Shown: piece after piece, positions 49,986 through 61,755 of the stretch
Position numbering within the stretch: position 1 is the first letter of the stretch
Layout: the number at the start of each line of letters is the position of its first letter
Source of the DNA: Haliclona indistincta
Lineage: Eukaryota > Porifera > Demospongiae > Haplosclerida > Chalinidae
Assembly: GCA_964017065.1 (NCBI GenBank)
Contig: OZ024783.1
Location: 9,127,367 to 9,191,366 of the forward strand
Direction of reading: 5' to 3'
Length of the DNA stretch: 64,000 nucleotides
Translations under genes and position numbers: made by a program
Notes under the pieces: generated by a model
What the model was told of the DNA's origin: nothing
The model's input: the letters and a program-made list of their open reading frames with translations, nothing else
Databases searched by the model: none

Positions 49986-51806
49986 ATGAAAAGTCAATCT
50001 GGGTTTAATTCCACAGATAATGATAACCCAATAGCCAATGAAGACTTGTGGCACTGGGAGGGGAATGTCCATGAAGGGAAGTATGTATATTGCAGGGAAT
50101 TGCAGCTAATGGAAGCTCATTCTGAATGGCGGCCAGCTCCACCTTACCTAGGAGGCATGGTGTCCCCACTCTCAGAGAGACTGCATGTCTGGTCAGCCTT
50201 CTTGGGAGATTACCCGGACCAAGAAATGAAGTCATTTATTCTAAAAGGCCTGAGCGAGGGCTTCCGCATAGGGTACACGCAGGGTCACAGGCATAAATCA
50301 TCAAGTCATAACCTTCTATCCTGCGCTGAGCACCCAGAGGTGGTACAAGAGTACATTGAGAAGGAATGCTCGCTGGGCAGGGTCCTCGGCCCTTTCCCAC
50401 AACAGGGGACCCAAAGCGTACATACCAGTCCCTTCGGCGTAATTCCCAAGAAAGCAAAGGATAAGTGGAGGCTGATAGTAGACCTGTCATCTCCTCATGG
50501 GAAGAGCATTAACGATGGCATTCCCCAAGAGCTCACGTCGCTGACTTACGTTACGGTAGACATGATCGCGAATCGGATCATGTCAATGGGTCGGGGAACA
50601 CTCATGGCAAAACTGGATATAAAGAGTGCTTTCCGCATAGTACCAGTACACCCTACAGATCGCCTGTTGTTGGGGATGCAATGGAGAGGCCTGATATATG
50701 TGGACGCAGTACTGCCGTTTGGGCTCAGGTCAGCACAAAAACTCCTCAACGCTATCGCAGATGCGATTCAATTCATCGCTCGTTCCCAAGGGGTGGAGCA
50801 CATAACACACTACCTGGACGACTACATTGTCTTGGGTGAAGCCAACTCAGAGCAGTGCGGGAGGAGCCTGCACACTTTGGTAGAGCTATGTCAATGCCTA
50901 GGAGTTCCTCTAGCTGAAGAGAAATTAGAAGGCCCAGCAACTAGATTGGACATCCTCGGTATCACTGTAGATACAGTGTCAATGCAGCTATCCTTACCGG
51001 AGCATAAGATACAGGAAATCCTAACCCTGTTACGTGAACTACAGGGTAGGAAAAGGGCATCCAAAAAAGCAATTCAGTCGTTAGCAGGAAAACTGCAGCA
51101 CGCAGCAAAGGTGGTGAGGCCTGGGAGATGCTTCGTCCACCACATATACAAGCTAACATCAGAAAAAGGAGGCCCAGACCAACCACTCAGGATAAATCGT
51201 CGAGTGCGTAGCGATATCCAGTGGTGGCTAACCTTCATGGAGGTATGGAACGGCATCTCACTGTTCTGGAAACCTAGAAGCTCAACTCCTGATGTCCTCA
51301 TATGGTCGGATGCTTCAGGTTCATGGGGATGTGGGGCGCTATGTGAGGACCAATGGCTAATTCTTCAATGGCCCCAAACCCTCAAGGAATTCGGAATCGC
51401 TCAGAAAGAGTTAATCCCGATTGTCATAGCAGGACTGATGTGGGGGAAGCAATGGGCCGGGAAGATTGTGCAGTTCAAATGCGACAATGACGCAGTGGTA
51501 AAAATTCTAAACAAACTGTACTCGGACAACGCCTGCCTCATAGGTTACCTACAATGCCTAGTGTTTTGCGCAGCAAAATATGGCTTCTGGTTTACTGCGG
51601 ATCATATTGCCGGACGCACTAACACACTGGCAGATGCCATCTCCCGCAATAAGGTGGCCTTCTTCTTATCACAGGCCCCTTCAACAATGAAGAGGAGTCC
51701 AGAAAGGTTACCAGAAGAGGTAGTACAACTGATCTGTCTCCAAGACCCAGACTGGCTCTGCCCGACCTGGAGGAGGCTGTTCAGCACTACTATGGAGAGA
51801 GTCTAG
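49986..51806 (+). CDS. DIRS-like reverse transcriptase-RNase H, 606 aa
   Basis: RT motifs: GVIPKKAKDKWRLIVDLSSP (~155-175), LMAKLDIKSAFRIVPVHP (catalytic D ~208), LPFGLRSAQKLLNAIAD, HYLDDYIVLG (YLDD ~275). RNase H: LIWSDASGSWGCG (~440), QKELIPIV (~478), CDNDAVVK (~500), and NTLADAIS (~545) supply the acidic residues. The N-terminal 120 residues are the variable region usual in DIRS RTs. The frame is open throughout. A GAATAGCGATG context precedes the start. Its end overlaps the recombinase frame. Confidence 0.9.
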   Translation: MKSQSGFNSTDNDNPIANEDLWHWEGNVHEGKYVYCRELQLMEAHSEWRPAPPYLGGMVSPLSERLHVWSAFLGDYPDQEMKSFILKGLSEGFRIGYTQGHRHKSSSHNLLSCAEHPEVVQEYIEKECSLGRVLGPFPQQGTQSVHTSPFGVIPKKAKDKWRLIVDLSSPHGKSINDGIPQELTSLTYVTVDMIANRIMSMGRGTLMAKLDIKSAFRIVPVHPTDRLLLGMQWRGLIYVDAVLPFGLRSAQKLLNAIADAIQFIARSQGVEHITHYLDDYIVLGEANSEQCGRSLHTLVELCQCLGVPLAEEKLEGPATRLDILGITVDTVSMQLSLPEHKIQEILTLLRELQGRKRASKKAIQSLAGKLQHAAKVVRPGRCFVHHIYKLTSEKGGPDQPLRINRRVRSDIQWWLTFMEVWNGISLFWKPRSSTPDVLIWSDASGSWGCGALCEDQWLILQWPQTLKEFGIAQKELIPIVIAGLMWGKQWAGKIVQFKCDNDAVVKILNKLYSDNACLIGYLQCLVFCAAKYGFWFTADHIAGRTNTLADAISRNKVAFFLSQAPSTMKRSPERLPEEVVQLICLQDPDWLCPTWRRLFSTTMERV

Positions 51807-52750
51807 CAACCTCTACAAAGAAAGTGTACAACGCAGGTCAAAAGAAATTCCTAGAATTTTGCACGTTGTTCAATATCAATGAGGTGTTACCTGTTACCCA
51901 AGACATGTTATGTTATTTCGTATCATATCTGGGGGAGAAAGGGCTGGGGCACAGCACAATAAAGACTTACCTGGCAGCTATTAGGAGCATGCAAGTAGAC
52001 TATGGTTTCAAAAGCCCATTTGATGACACCATGCCCAAGCTTGACAGAGTCATGAAGGGGATAAAGGTGGCCCAGGGAAAAGAGGGCCGCGCAACACGGA
52101 GGAAAATGCCTATCACCCCAAAAATACTCCGGCAAATACGGTCGCACTGGGGCCATGTGGGGACGGATTATGAGGAGACAATGCTGTGGGCAGCAGCAAC
52201 GGTATGCTTCTTTGGTTTTATGAGGGCTGGCGAATTAATGATGACCGAAAAAGGGGATTTCGACCCTAACCAACACTTGGCTCTGAACGACGTGGCTACA
52301 GATGACAAGGAGAGGCCATCCATGGTGCAGATCTCAATCAAATGCTCAAAGACTGACCCTTTTCGCAAGGGCATAGACATCGTGTTAGGAACAACCGGTG
52401 ACGAACTCTGCCCTGTGAGTGCTTTGTTTAATTTCTTGAAAATGAGAGGAGGAGCACCGGGGCCTCTCTTTGTACTCAAGGATGGTCACCCCTTGACTCG
52501 TCCAGTGTTCGTTTCAAGGGTCAGGGCAGCACTCTCTTCATTAGGTTATTCCAACCCGAAGCAATTCTCAGGCCATAGTTTTCGTGCAGGGGCTGCAACG
52601 ACTGCAGCAGCCATGAGAGTGGAGGACAGCATTATCAAGACCCTCGGGAGATGGGAGAGTGCAGCATATCTACTTTACGTTCGGATACCGAGAGAGGAAC
52701 TCAAGGGAATCTCCAGCACACTATCAGGATTCGGCAAGACTGTAGTATGA
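51743..52750 (+). CDS. DIRS-like tyrosine recombinase
   Basis: The frame is open from upstream of 51743, overlaps the RT-RNase H end in the -1 frame, and reads EAVQHYYGESLATSTKKVYN before the catalytic part. There is no ATG before residue ~55, so a -1 frameshift, splicing or a non-ATG start is needed. The catalytic set is complete: Arg in FMRAGEL, Lys in KCSKTDPF, HSFRAGAATTAA (HxxR), GRWES and Tyr in YLLYVRIP. In DIRS elements this enzyme integrates a circular DNA copy without target duplication. Length and motif spacing are normal for the family. Confidence 0.88.
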   Translation, partial: RPRLALPDLEEAVQHYYGESLATSTKKVYNAGQKKFLEFCTLFNINEVLPVTQDMLCYFVSYLGEKGLGHSTIKTYLAAIRSMQVDYGFKSPFDDTMPKLDRVMKGIKVAQGKEGRATRRKMPITPKILRQIRSHWGHVGTDYEETMLWAAATVCFFGFMRAGELMMTEKGDFDPNQHLALNDVATDDKERPSMVQISIKCSKTDPFRKGIDIVLGTTGDELCPVSALFNFLKMRGGAPGPLFVLKDGHPLTRPVFVSRVRAALSSLGYSNPKQFSGHSFRAGAATTAAAMRVEDSIIKTLGRWESAAYLLYVRIPREELKGISSTLSGFGKTVV

Positions 52751-55700
52751 ACAGAGACACTTGAGTGTGTATGACTTGGTGTGGAATGTTAAGGGATTGT
52801 GTAATTGTTTTGGGAGAGCAAAGCTCTATGGGATTATGCGTGGCTAATGTATTATGCATATGCATGTCACTATAGATGATAAGTGCTTGGGGCTAATTTG
52901 CCCCTCCCAATCAATGGGGACAAGTTGCTCATTACGTTAGCCATACTACCCGCCTCTCAACTATGGGTAGGCGGGGCTTTTAATGTTATTCATGATCCCA
53001 AAACCATCCACTCCTTGTTGAAGTTCTACAATTAAGATAGAAATAATTGTCATGGCAGCTGTTTTTCAGGTGACAGAGTCCTGATGGTACATGCTTAGTA
53101 TTCGAAGATGTAAAGGGAAAGGGAGACTTTCATGGCGGGAAATCAGTTCAAAAACAGTGCCCCTATGAGCTCTCTACCGTTGCTAGAGCATACTCAATCT
53201 CCAAGAATCTACCAGATGGGATAAAAAAACCCTCTCGAGTACTAGTCACTATGTCATTTGTTACGCTGTTCACTTCAACACTTGTGTATAATAACTTGAC
53301 GGATTGCAGGGGCAATGTGGGGCGAGCCTGAGAGCGCCGATAAACATGACAGCACAAATGATGCATCTGAAACATAGAAACAGAAAACGTGCAACTATCA
53401 TCCAGTATCATGCACGTGCCGTGTCTCGTCTTGCGGCTTCAAGTGTGTCTTGCCTAATCTGTAGCTCTAGCTCGTGTTCTGATCAGTGCCTTTCTATGGG
53501 TCACTGTTGCTCTCATGCAGGACAGTGACAGTGCTGTGCTTGTGAACTGATGGGCATGGCTGTAGCTGTATGTCTGATTTTATACCAGCTTCACTTTCGA
53601 GAACTATTTATTTTATTATTCATTCATTATTACTGTACTGTTTTACAAAGATTTCAACAAAAAAGTCTAGAATCAAGATAATGATTCTACTGGTTCTTCA
53701 AAATGGTATGAAAAAGAGAGTGAAGAGGAGGGAGGGAGCACGCGAGGGAGAGAGAGAGAGAGAGAAGAGTTAGTAACATAGAGCTAACAACAGAGAGCCC
53801 GACTTCTTTAAGAGCAGTTGGTTTTTAGTGGATCGGTTTCACTGGCCAAACCATTGCGGTATGTAACATTCTGCATACCATGATATCTAATATTAATTTT
53901 TGTTGAATAGGTTGCAGTGTTGGATACAAAATGTCCACCTATGTTCAATTTGATGCAATTAACAGCCAAGTAGTGGAGCAATCAAATGCAGTTTTGAAAC
54001 GTTGCAAATCGTCTTTGTCATACATGAACAAAGATAATGAAATTTTGCTTGCTGCTGTCAAAACCAATACTGCTGACAGCTGACTGGAATGTCCCGCACG
54101 ACTGAGGACGCGACCAACTATAGCGTTGGATTGAGGACGGCACACCACACTACGTTCTTTAGTACTATGTCACTGTGTCGTACATAGCCAAAGAACATGA
54201 AGGCGGAAATGCAGGAAGTTGTTGACATGTCGCAGTCAGTTGAAAAAGACTATTTTCAATACCATTAAGACAATGATTGGGGCTTTTGCTGTAGTTGATA
54301 TCAACCACATTCAGCTACGGCATGGCAGTGTTTGAGAGCATCATTCTTGCCCACAAGAGAAACCGAGTGTGCTTCATCATCCCAGCGACACAGTGTCAGT
54401 TCATATCATAATATTGTACAAGTAAGTGTACTCAGGTTAAAGAGTCTTCTTCACCGTGAACTACAGATAATGACACACCAAAGCAAGGTAAGGTCTTAGT
54501 CCTGGTAGAGTGCAATAAGACACTGCTTGTATACCTACCCTAACTTCAAACAAAATTTTGTGTTAAAGAACAGTGGTGTTGACAAAAGCATTGCCTGGTT
54601 TAACTTAAAAACCAAATGCATTGAAACACATGCAGGCTTTGTCAGCGATGGTGAGTTTAATTATTTGAGGACCAAAGCGTACACTCGACCTTTAACTAAA
54701 AATCAATATCCATCAAGAATGTAGCTATTGCTAATTGATGTTCAATAGTGAACAAAATATTCCAGGACAAGAGACATGTGTTGACCAACTCAAAGTTTTA
54801 CAGCCCAAGAGCTTGCACTTTATGGTATGTCGAATATCTATTCAGTCGTACAATCGCAGCAATCCTCCTTCCAGTCTTTATGTTTCTAAATCTTTCTCCA
54901 CTACTCATGTCACTCATTCTCTTGTGGAAAGAAGACACCTCGAGCTCTCGAGCTCTTAGAGAACAATCGCTATCACAGCTGTCATCATCCGATGGGTCCC
55001 TCAGCCAGTGAGGGAAATTAGACTGATCGATTTTCATGTCGAACACCTCGGACACATCACCTGTTAGAGGTACTGTCACAACACTGGTCGCTGTAATCTC
55101 TTTAGCTCTTGGAAGCTGCAACTCGGTGTGTCATGACATTAAGGGTCATGACAGAGATGAGTTAAAGTATAAACTAAACCATCAGCTGTCCGACATCAAC
55201 AACTTTTGAGCCTTTCATCAGATGCCTTTCTTTCTGGTAAGAGAGACAGAGTATTATTTTTGACATTATCATTTCATTATCATTGACATTATTATTTTTG
55301 ACATTATCAAGAATTGTCATTCACAGAGATATCTTGAACCCTCTAGCATCGAGATAGCTGGGGCAACTGAGGCTGGTGAGAATCAGTCTCAGATTATTTC
55401 ACAAGAGCCAAAGGGAATAGAACCAGAAGAAATTGGTGGGTGATTAACATTAAAATCAATGAATTACATATTTTACGATTTCAGTATTAAAATGACGATG
55501 GCAGTGCTTGTGCTGCAGAACCAGAGGCTCTGAAATGTTTGTTTAGTTACTTAGTGAAATGCAAAGAGGATGACAAGGAAAAGAAATTGTTACCCGCCAC
55601 CCTAACTAGAACTGCATTGTATTGAGCTAAAGTAGATACGCTTTGAAGCTGCCCAATGAACATGAGGCTGCAACACTTCTAAGCTTAAAGGGTAATTATT
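52751..55700. other. DIRS 3' flank and unassigned sequence
   Basis: A hairpin (ACCCGCCT ... AGGCGGGG, 52949-52976) follows the recombinase and may be part of the DIRS end. GAGAGAGAG low complexity occurs at 53745-53768. Frames at 53163-53528, 54527-54724 and 54748-55121 (both strands) have no recognised domain. Confidence 0.35.
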
Positions 55701-55719
55701 ATCTATTATTATTGAAAAT

Positions 55720-55830
55720 ATAGTTCCAGTAAACGGAGATGGCAACTGCCTATTTAGAGCTGTCAGCTGTCTCTTATTTCAAAATGAAAATCAACACGAC
55801 AGTGTTCAAGAGATTAAATGAGAAAACTGA
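55720..55830 (+). pseudogene. OTU-type cysteine protease relic
   Basis: The frame reads VPVNGDGNCLFRAVSCLLFQ followed by NENQHDSVQEIK and a stop. DGNCLFRAVS is the catalytic Asp-Gly-x-Cys box of OTU deubiquitinases. It is preceded by an ATATAG that could be a splice acceptor. The His part is not found downstream, only several stops. OTU domains occur in host genes and in some transposons. I cannot say which this was. Confidence 0.5.
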
Positions 55831-56523
55831 TAAAAAGAAATGATGAGAAAGCATTTCGCTTGACTACTAGTTCCGCTCACCTGCTTTAAGCTTATCCAAG
55901 TCATCCGGAGCTACCTTCAAAATCACAAGGATCCCCGTCGCCATCAAGATTATAACCCGGAAAAAATGAAATAGAAAAACCCTGATTACAACACTATGTG
56001 TTGTGAGCAGACATTCGCTTGGCTGAGCAGATTCAATAAGATTTTAGCGGCCATGCAAAAAAACACCATCACCTCTATCTTCATCTCGAGGTAAAATTGT
56101 ATTTGGTGTTAAAATGTTCTCACACAGTCTGTGATGGGTGCTATGAGGAAGATTAACCCTGGAAGAAGCAGTGAAGAAATTGAACTAGCTTTTGACCACA
56201 TGGTCTCCTTTAATTATTATTATACTTATAGACCCAAATCAACCGCTTTCCTACTGCAGAGACTGTCAGTTGCAATCCATTTGGGGAACGCTGTCTCTAT
56301 CAAGGGCTCCTGGGGCTTCTAATCCCACTTTTGTTCAACTCTATTCTATTTTGCAGTTATTATAAAATAATTATATAAAAATGAAATCGATCAGCAATGT
56401 TGAATCGTACAATAGTAGTTACAATAGAATAATTTCATGGTGACTTTGTTTATTAAAGGTCAATGACTGTGTGAAAATTACATACACAGGTTTAGGCAGA
56501 GGCAAAGACTCTGTCTGAAAGAG

Positions 56524-56832
56524 ATGTATGGAAAGAAAAGTCGAAGCGTGAATCACAAACTACACAATGTGCGGCGAAGAGAAAAAAGAAAATGTGCACA
56601 GCCTGCAAAGAAGAAAACAGAGATTCTTGTCTTGAAATCAAAGCAGAAGAAAATCAGGCAGCACAAAGTTCGGAGACTGAATAACAAAGTTGCGTACTAC
56701 AGGAAACTCTACAAACAAAGGGTACGAGCAGTGAGTCAAACAGATCCAGTGCTCGCCGTGACCAGCAATGACCTGCTATGCTATGCTGTCTACCAGGACT
56801 CTAGCAAAGTAGTACTGCGTAGTTCTATGTGA
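56524..56832 (+). CDS. Hypothetical basic protein, 102 aa
   Basis: A Lys/Arg-rich frame (KKTEILVLKSKQKKIRQHK, RRLNNKVAYYRKLYKQRV) with a helical, coiled-coil-like pattern and a non-basic tail. No family recognised. It could be part of a transposase DNA-binding region or chance in an A-rich strand. Start codon uncertain. Confidence 0.2.
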   Translation: MYGKKSRSVNHKLHNVRRREKRKCAQPAKKKTEILVLKSKQKKIRQHKVRRLNNKVAYYRKLYKQRVRAVSQTDPVLAVTSNDLLCYAVYQDSSKVVLRSSM

Positions 56833-59500
56833 CCAAGATCATCTAATAATCCTTGAAGTCCCGTTACCAGAACTATAGGGTCAAAATTAACAGTCCGACG
56901 TTAGCGACTGCTGGTATCAAAGTTCACAAAACCTTAGCTACTCAACTGTTTAGAGCTGACATAGACGAGCAGCTGATAGTGGAGCAGCTGCGCATCGGTC
57001 AAAGGAGCCATAAAGAGCTACACCCAGTTTGATATTCTCAACCTGCTGCATGAAGCAAAGGCTTGGAGTTAAGAGGGAATGAAGTGGAAATCGATAATGC
57101 CAAGATTCAATATCTCAGTGACTTCACTGAGAATTACCTGAGGGTCAGTGAAGACCAGGTGAGGGGCAGCAGCTGAAAAATACAAGCAGAGAGCAGCACC
57201 ATCGAGAAACAGGTGTCGTGGATAAAACGACACCACTACGTAATTACGTATCTCAATGTGTTCCAAACTCGACTACTTGCAGAGAGCCTTGGGATCAACA
57301 CTCATGTTCAGTAGCGTATAAAGTTGTATTTTGTCACCGCCTGATATAAACTGTGCTACGGTACGGTACTCTATTAGCTACACTCGCTCGTGGGAGGAAC
57401 TGAATGTATTTGTGCGAAGTTGCAATGTGTATAATTACTTATTGTAATCAGTGGTTCCTATTATATCATCATTGTTATTTTTTCTTACATAATAACTGTC
57501 TCTGTGTAAATGTGTTGCGACGGGTGTTGGCTAAAAATTGCTTAACCATACATGTGCATTAACCTGCCTCCAATTTTGCTCAACAACCACAGATCATATT
57601 GCTGTATCTGGGTCGAATTGAACAGTGTCCATGTCGGAACAAATTGACCACCAATCTGTGATCTCAGCTCTAAAAAGGGAGGGGTTCGAGTGAGTAAGCA
57701 TCGTGCAATCTATACTGACTAGAATTTATTTTACAGCACCTCCAATAGAGTGGTTGTTGAGCCGCATGAAAGTCAAGATATGTATTTTACCATCTCAACA
57801 AGTTACTGCATATGTATTTGTTAGGTAAACACAAAATGACGATCCCTATTCTTACAGTCTTTCGAGTTTGGAGCAGTTTGTAGCAAACCGTTAAAGCACA
57901 CGGAAGATATTACTAAGAAGATATTAGTAATATTAAAATATTACTGATATGTACAACTCTGTTCTGGTCACTTAAAATCCTATATCTATTCCATCGGCTA
58001 TTGAAATTCCAAAACAATCATCAAGTACTACACATAAGTACCTTTCCTTTGAGTCTCAAACTTCATGTCATGTCATGTTTTCTCATGTTATAACACATAC
58101 ATTTCTTGCATAAATTAGGTGTAGTCGACTTGTTCACCAGAAAAGTGGAAAGAGTGAGAGGAGACTATGGCTACTAAACTAGTCGGTCTACTGATCAGCT
58201 CTTTCATGATGCTGTAAAATAAAATTACAAATGCCAATGAACAAGGCATGAAAAGACCAGTAGATTTTAAGTGACCAGTAGAGATGGAGTTCTAAATAAT
58301 AATTATCGTGGTGCGAGTGTTTATTGTTTATGATTGAGTATCATGATAATGTTGAAAGTAAACAGCTGTTTTACACTCAAATCCAGGTTGATGATCTGTG
58401 TACACTACACCAATCATATCACTTTTAAAGTCACTACTAGAACAGTACAGTAAAGTCAGTACTAATAGTACGCTATTACAGCTGTTTACAAAGATCTCAC
58501 ATAGAGAGATGGGAGCGGACGTGAAATTACCAAGATCATATGATTTTCTGATTCTCTCATGCTCTTTCTGCTTTCAATCTTAATATCTGTCAGCGCACAT
58601 CAAGCTTGCAGTGAAGGTATATACCTGTTTAGGCGTTGTCAAAGGCTTCCAACAAGATTATGGACACGCTATCTTGCTAGTAGAGACCGGGACTCGAGGA
58701 ATGTTATCGCATTTATGACCACCCGTGTGATACAACGATCATGCAGCAACGCAACGGCAAGATCCTACGTTGTCATGGCAAGTCGTTGCATGTATTGTCC
58801 AGTCTAAACAGCAATGTGGCACGCAAGCACAGCTGGAGAGGCAGCCACCAGCAGCAGTCTTCTTATACAAAGCTAAGATCATCAATCTTAACAAAAAAGT
58901 GATGTGATTGTCAGGCAATTAATCAAAGTTTACTACACCATTAGACATACCATAGATAATTATTTTATCCTCCCGGGATTGGCAACACGGGTAATTAGCA
59001 CCTTAACTTCTCGCACGGACAGTCTGCGACCAAAGGTGGGCATTTGTTAGAAACACGGGTAATACCAAAACGTACATGGAGAATCTATGGCAGATACTGC
59101 GACAACCACAACGGATGCTGGTAGTCTGCTTGTAAACACCATCATGCTGATGCTGGATGATCCTACCTTCAGTATTCAGAGTGCTCCTGCAGTTCACAAC
59201 AGAAGTTGACGCAACATCTTGTCAAGTGGATGCCAGATCACAAGGATATTGCAACTAAATCCTAAAAAGAACTGATCAAATTGCTTTCTATGTGTAATAC
59301 TCAGAAAACAACCCAGTGTACTAAAGCAAAAACAACAAGAGAAAAGATGTGGACTGCTTATCACGAATTACGGTTATCCAAAACTACACATCTTTGTGGA
59401 GGACTTTTCTTGCCCACAGTGACTCCTCAATGTTGCCAATCTTATGCCAGCATGTCGGACATGAAGTTTTAAAGCAGTTGATCAAAAAGCATTACCCAGT
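56833..59500. other. Unassigned AT-rich sequence
   Basis: Small frames only (for example 58559-58807 and 59003-59197), none with a domain. No repeat boundary recognised by eye. Confidence 0.35.
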
Positions 59501-59507
59501 CTCAAAA

Positions 59508-59842
59508 GTATCTAGAACAGATATTCCAACAGATTGCTGTTATAACTTTTCACCACTCCTAGTCCACACGCTATTGTTATGGCAGTATTGATGACAGCTC
59601 CACCCTCACACATTGTAAGCAAGAAAGCTTGGACTCTTTTGTTTAAGCAAAAGAGGACGTCCAGACTTTTTGATAGCCACCGTCTTAACTGTCGTTTCCT
59701 TGCCAGTTTTCTTCCTCAATGCTAACTCTTGCAAGTACTCGTTCTTCCATGTTCGTACACTGCTTTCTTTAACAAGCGACCGGGAAAGATCTTTTCCAGT
59801 ATCGATAGTAGCTTTCACACCGTGCTGTATTTGTTACATTAC
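59508..59842 (-). pseudogene. DDE_1/pogo-like transposase N-terminal relic
   Basis: Reading leftwards: GVKATIDTGKDLSRSLVKES then SVRTWKNEYLQELALRKKTG and KKSGRPLLLKQK. After a frameshift near 59637 it continues VQAFLLTMCEGGAVINTAIT and IACGLGVV. The S.(V)R.W...YL.EL.....K....RGRP.LL...D..VQ..L...R..G.VVNTAI.IA pattern belongs to the HTH region of DDE_1-type transposases common in molluscs, cnidarians and sponges. The catalytic domain is missing. Confidence 0.5.
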
Positions 59843-59849
59843 AAAAATT

Positions 59850-61400
59850 TGAAGGCATCTGTGTTTATACAAATAGCACTGCCGTCAGTTGGATAGAACT
59901 TATTTTTGTTACCACTCGTAACTCAACACTATCTCTTTCCGTCTACTCATGCTTGACTGAGTTTGTGAGATTATTTAATTTCTTGATAATTTTTACAAGT
60001 ACACAAAGCTACTTAACTAGACCAAATTACCCTTCATGTAAAAATCCCAGCCATTATGGTAATTTTGTTACATACACATGTACCTTGCGATGGTTCAATT
60101 CTCCGTCCAGTTATTCTGCTTTCTTCTTGATTATCATTAAAATAGAATATCTGTTGAAAAAACAAACCACGCTCACTGCAGTACATCCTTACTAAATAAA
60201 TTTTGTGACCGGAACTGGAAAAATGAGCCTTAAGGGGATCTCTAGTAGAAAGTAAAGTATGATTTATGACTTTTTGGATCAAAAACCAATTTTGTATTCA
60301 AAAGAACAAGGATAGTACTTATCATTTCTGCATCAGCATTGATGCTAACAAATTCAAAGTGCTGAATATTTTGCGTTATTTCCAGATCCCTTTACGGCTC
60401 ATTTTCCTAGATCCAGTCACATTTTAACCCATGCCACTGACCTGGTGTATGACATCGACAGCTAAATCAATCAATAAAATAGATACACTGCCATCACTTT
60501 TACTAGAATAAAGGAGAGAAAAGAACAGATAAATTATTCTTATTGTACTACAGTACACTAAGTCAACAAAACTTTTGGCAACAATACAGCAACAGCATAT
60601 AAAATTTTGGGGCTTTTTTCAGTTTTATCAAAAAAAGAATAACTTACATTAATATGCTTAAAAACACATTAAGTGACATTTTGCCCAAAATTTGCATGTC
60701 TACTTTCCCACTATTTTTGATTTACTGTACAGCGGGTAACTTTCAAGAGAGAAAATTTCTCAAATGCATGAGATAGACGAATCAGCGCTATTGCCCTATC
60801 TTTATCAACTAAAACAAGACATTCGCGGATACAATTTTCCCGCTAATGTCGGGAAAATTTTATCAGACAATTTTAAACACCGCTATACAGGGTTTAGATT
60901 TGAAATGTTGAATGAAGACAAAAACATAAGTCGCATAAGGTCATTGCCAAGTGTTCAGCAATATAGACAGCACAGGGTTACAGCAAGTGAAAATAGTCAA
61001 AAGTTTGTGCTCTGGCTACAGATCGGTGGAAACAAGCTAACATGTCTTGTCTTAGCTTTGATTAATTATATCATTATCAAACAAATCTACTATCAAACTC
61101 CCACTTGAGCAAGCACACACGCACACAGAAGCCAACAAACCTGACTATCAAATCCCATTGGAACCAGTCACATGTGAAGCATTAAGGGTGCAGGCCCACG
61201 CCCACGCACAATTTTAATTAATTTTTTTAATTAGTTGTCAAGGAGTTGTATCTCTGAAACTATCGTAGTTAGCAAAGTAAATCAAGCGCTAGTGTAAAGG
61301 CTACTATGACTGCAGTCTATTATGCAACACTGAACGCGAAAATCACTACGGGTATGAAACCACGAAAGATGACAGATCGGCGTCTTCTAGCCGATATAAC
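59850..61400. other. Unassigned sequence with one 114-codon open frame
   Basis: The frame at 60764-61108 on + (LPYLYQLKQDIRGYNFPANV, then NFKHRYTGFRFEMLNED) is protein-like at its start, resembling relics of hAT/zinc-finger transposons, but I cannot support an assignment. Nothing else is recognised. Confidence 0.3.
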
Positions 61401-61403
61401 TTA

Positions 61404-61510
61404 CCGTGGAATTGTTTCTGGAAACCAATCTCGCACTATCGCACACATCTAAGGAAGGACAAGACCTTGACAGAGAGTTTTTCCTAATAATCCGCGTACA
61501 ACATGTTAAA
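61404..61510 (-). other. Possible exon ending in a GTAAGT donor
   Basis: On the minus strand an open stretch (RIIRKNSLSRSCPSLD, VSRNNST) ends at ACG|GTAAGTTATAT, a consensus donor. It lies across the assembly gap from the mini-exon at about 61830-61900 on the same strand. The two might be neighbouring exons of one unidentified gene. Confidence 0.25.
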
Positions 61511-61515
61511 CCAGC

Positions 61516-61715
61516 NNNNNNNNNNNNNNNNNNNNNNNNNNNNNNNNNNNNNNNNNNNNNNNNNNNNNNNNNNNNNNNNNNNNNNNNNNNNNNNNNNNNN
61601 NNNNNNNNNNNNNNNNNNNNNNNNNNNNNNNNNNNNNNNNNNNNNNNNNNNNNNNNNNNNNNNNNNNNNNNNNNNNNNNNNNNNNNNNNNNNNNNNNNNN
61701 NNNNNNNNNNNNNNN
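61516..61715. other. Assembly gap (200 N)
   Basis: Exactly 200 Ns bordered on the right by a GAGG repeat (61716-61760). Same context as the gap at 5682. Confidence 0.99.
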
Positions 61716-61755
61716 GAGGGAGGGAGGGAGGGAGGGAGGGAGGGAGGGAGGGAGG

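Larger units (their letters stand above)
48150..52750 (+). mobile_element. DIRS-like retrotransposon (gag, RT-RNase H, tyrosine recombinase), coding regions open
   Basis: Three coding regions in DIRS order: a gag-like protein with Cys/His motifs, an RT-RNase H of 606 codons with no integrase or protease, and a tyrosine recombinase. The pairing of RT with a tyrosine recombinase is diagnostic of DIRS-type elements. I see no methyltransferase domain. The terminal repeats could not be identified by eye, so the limits given are those of the coding part. Confidence 0.9.

Noticed and set aside
51743..52750. Bacterial or phage integrase contamination
   Set aside because: It is physically linked and frame-overlapped with a DIRS-type RT-RNase H, and the motif spacing fits DIRS recombinases.
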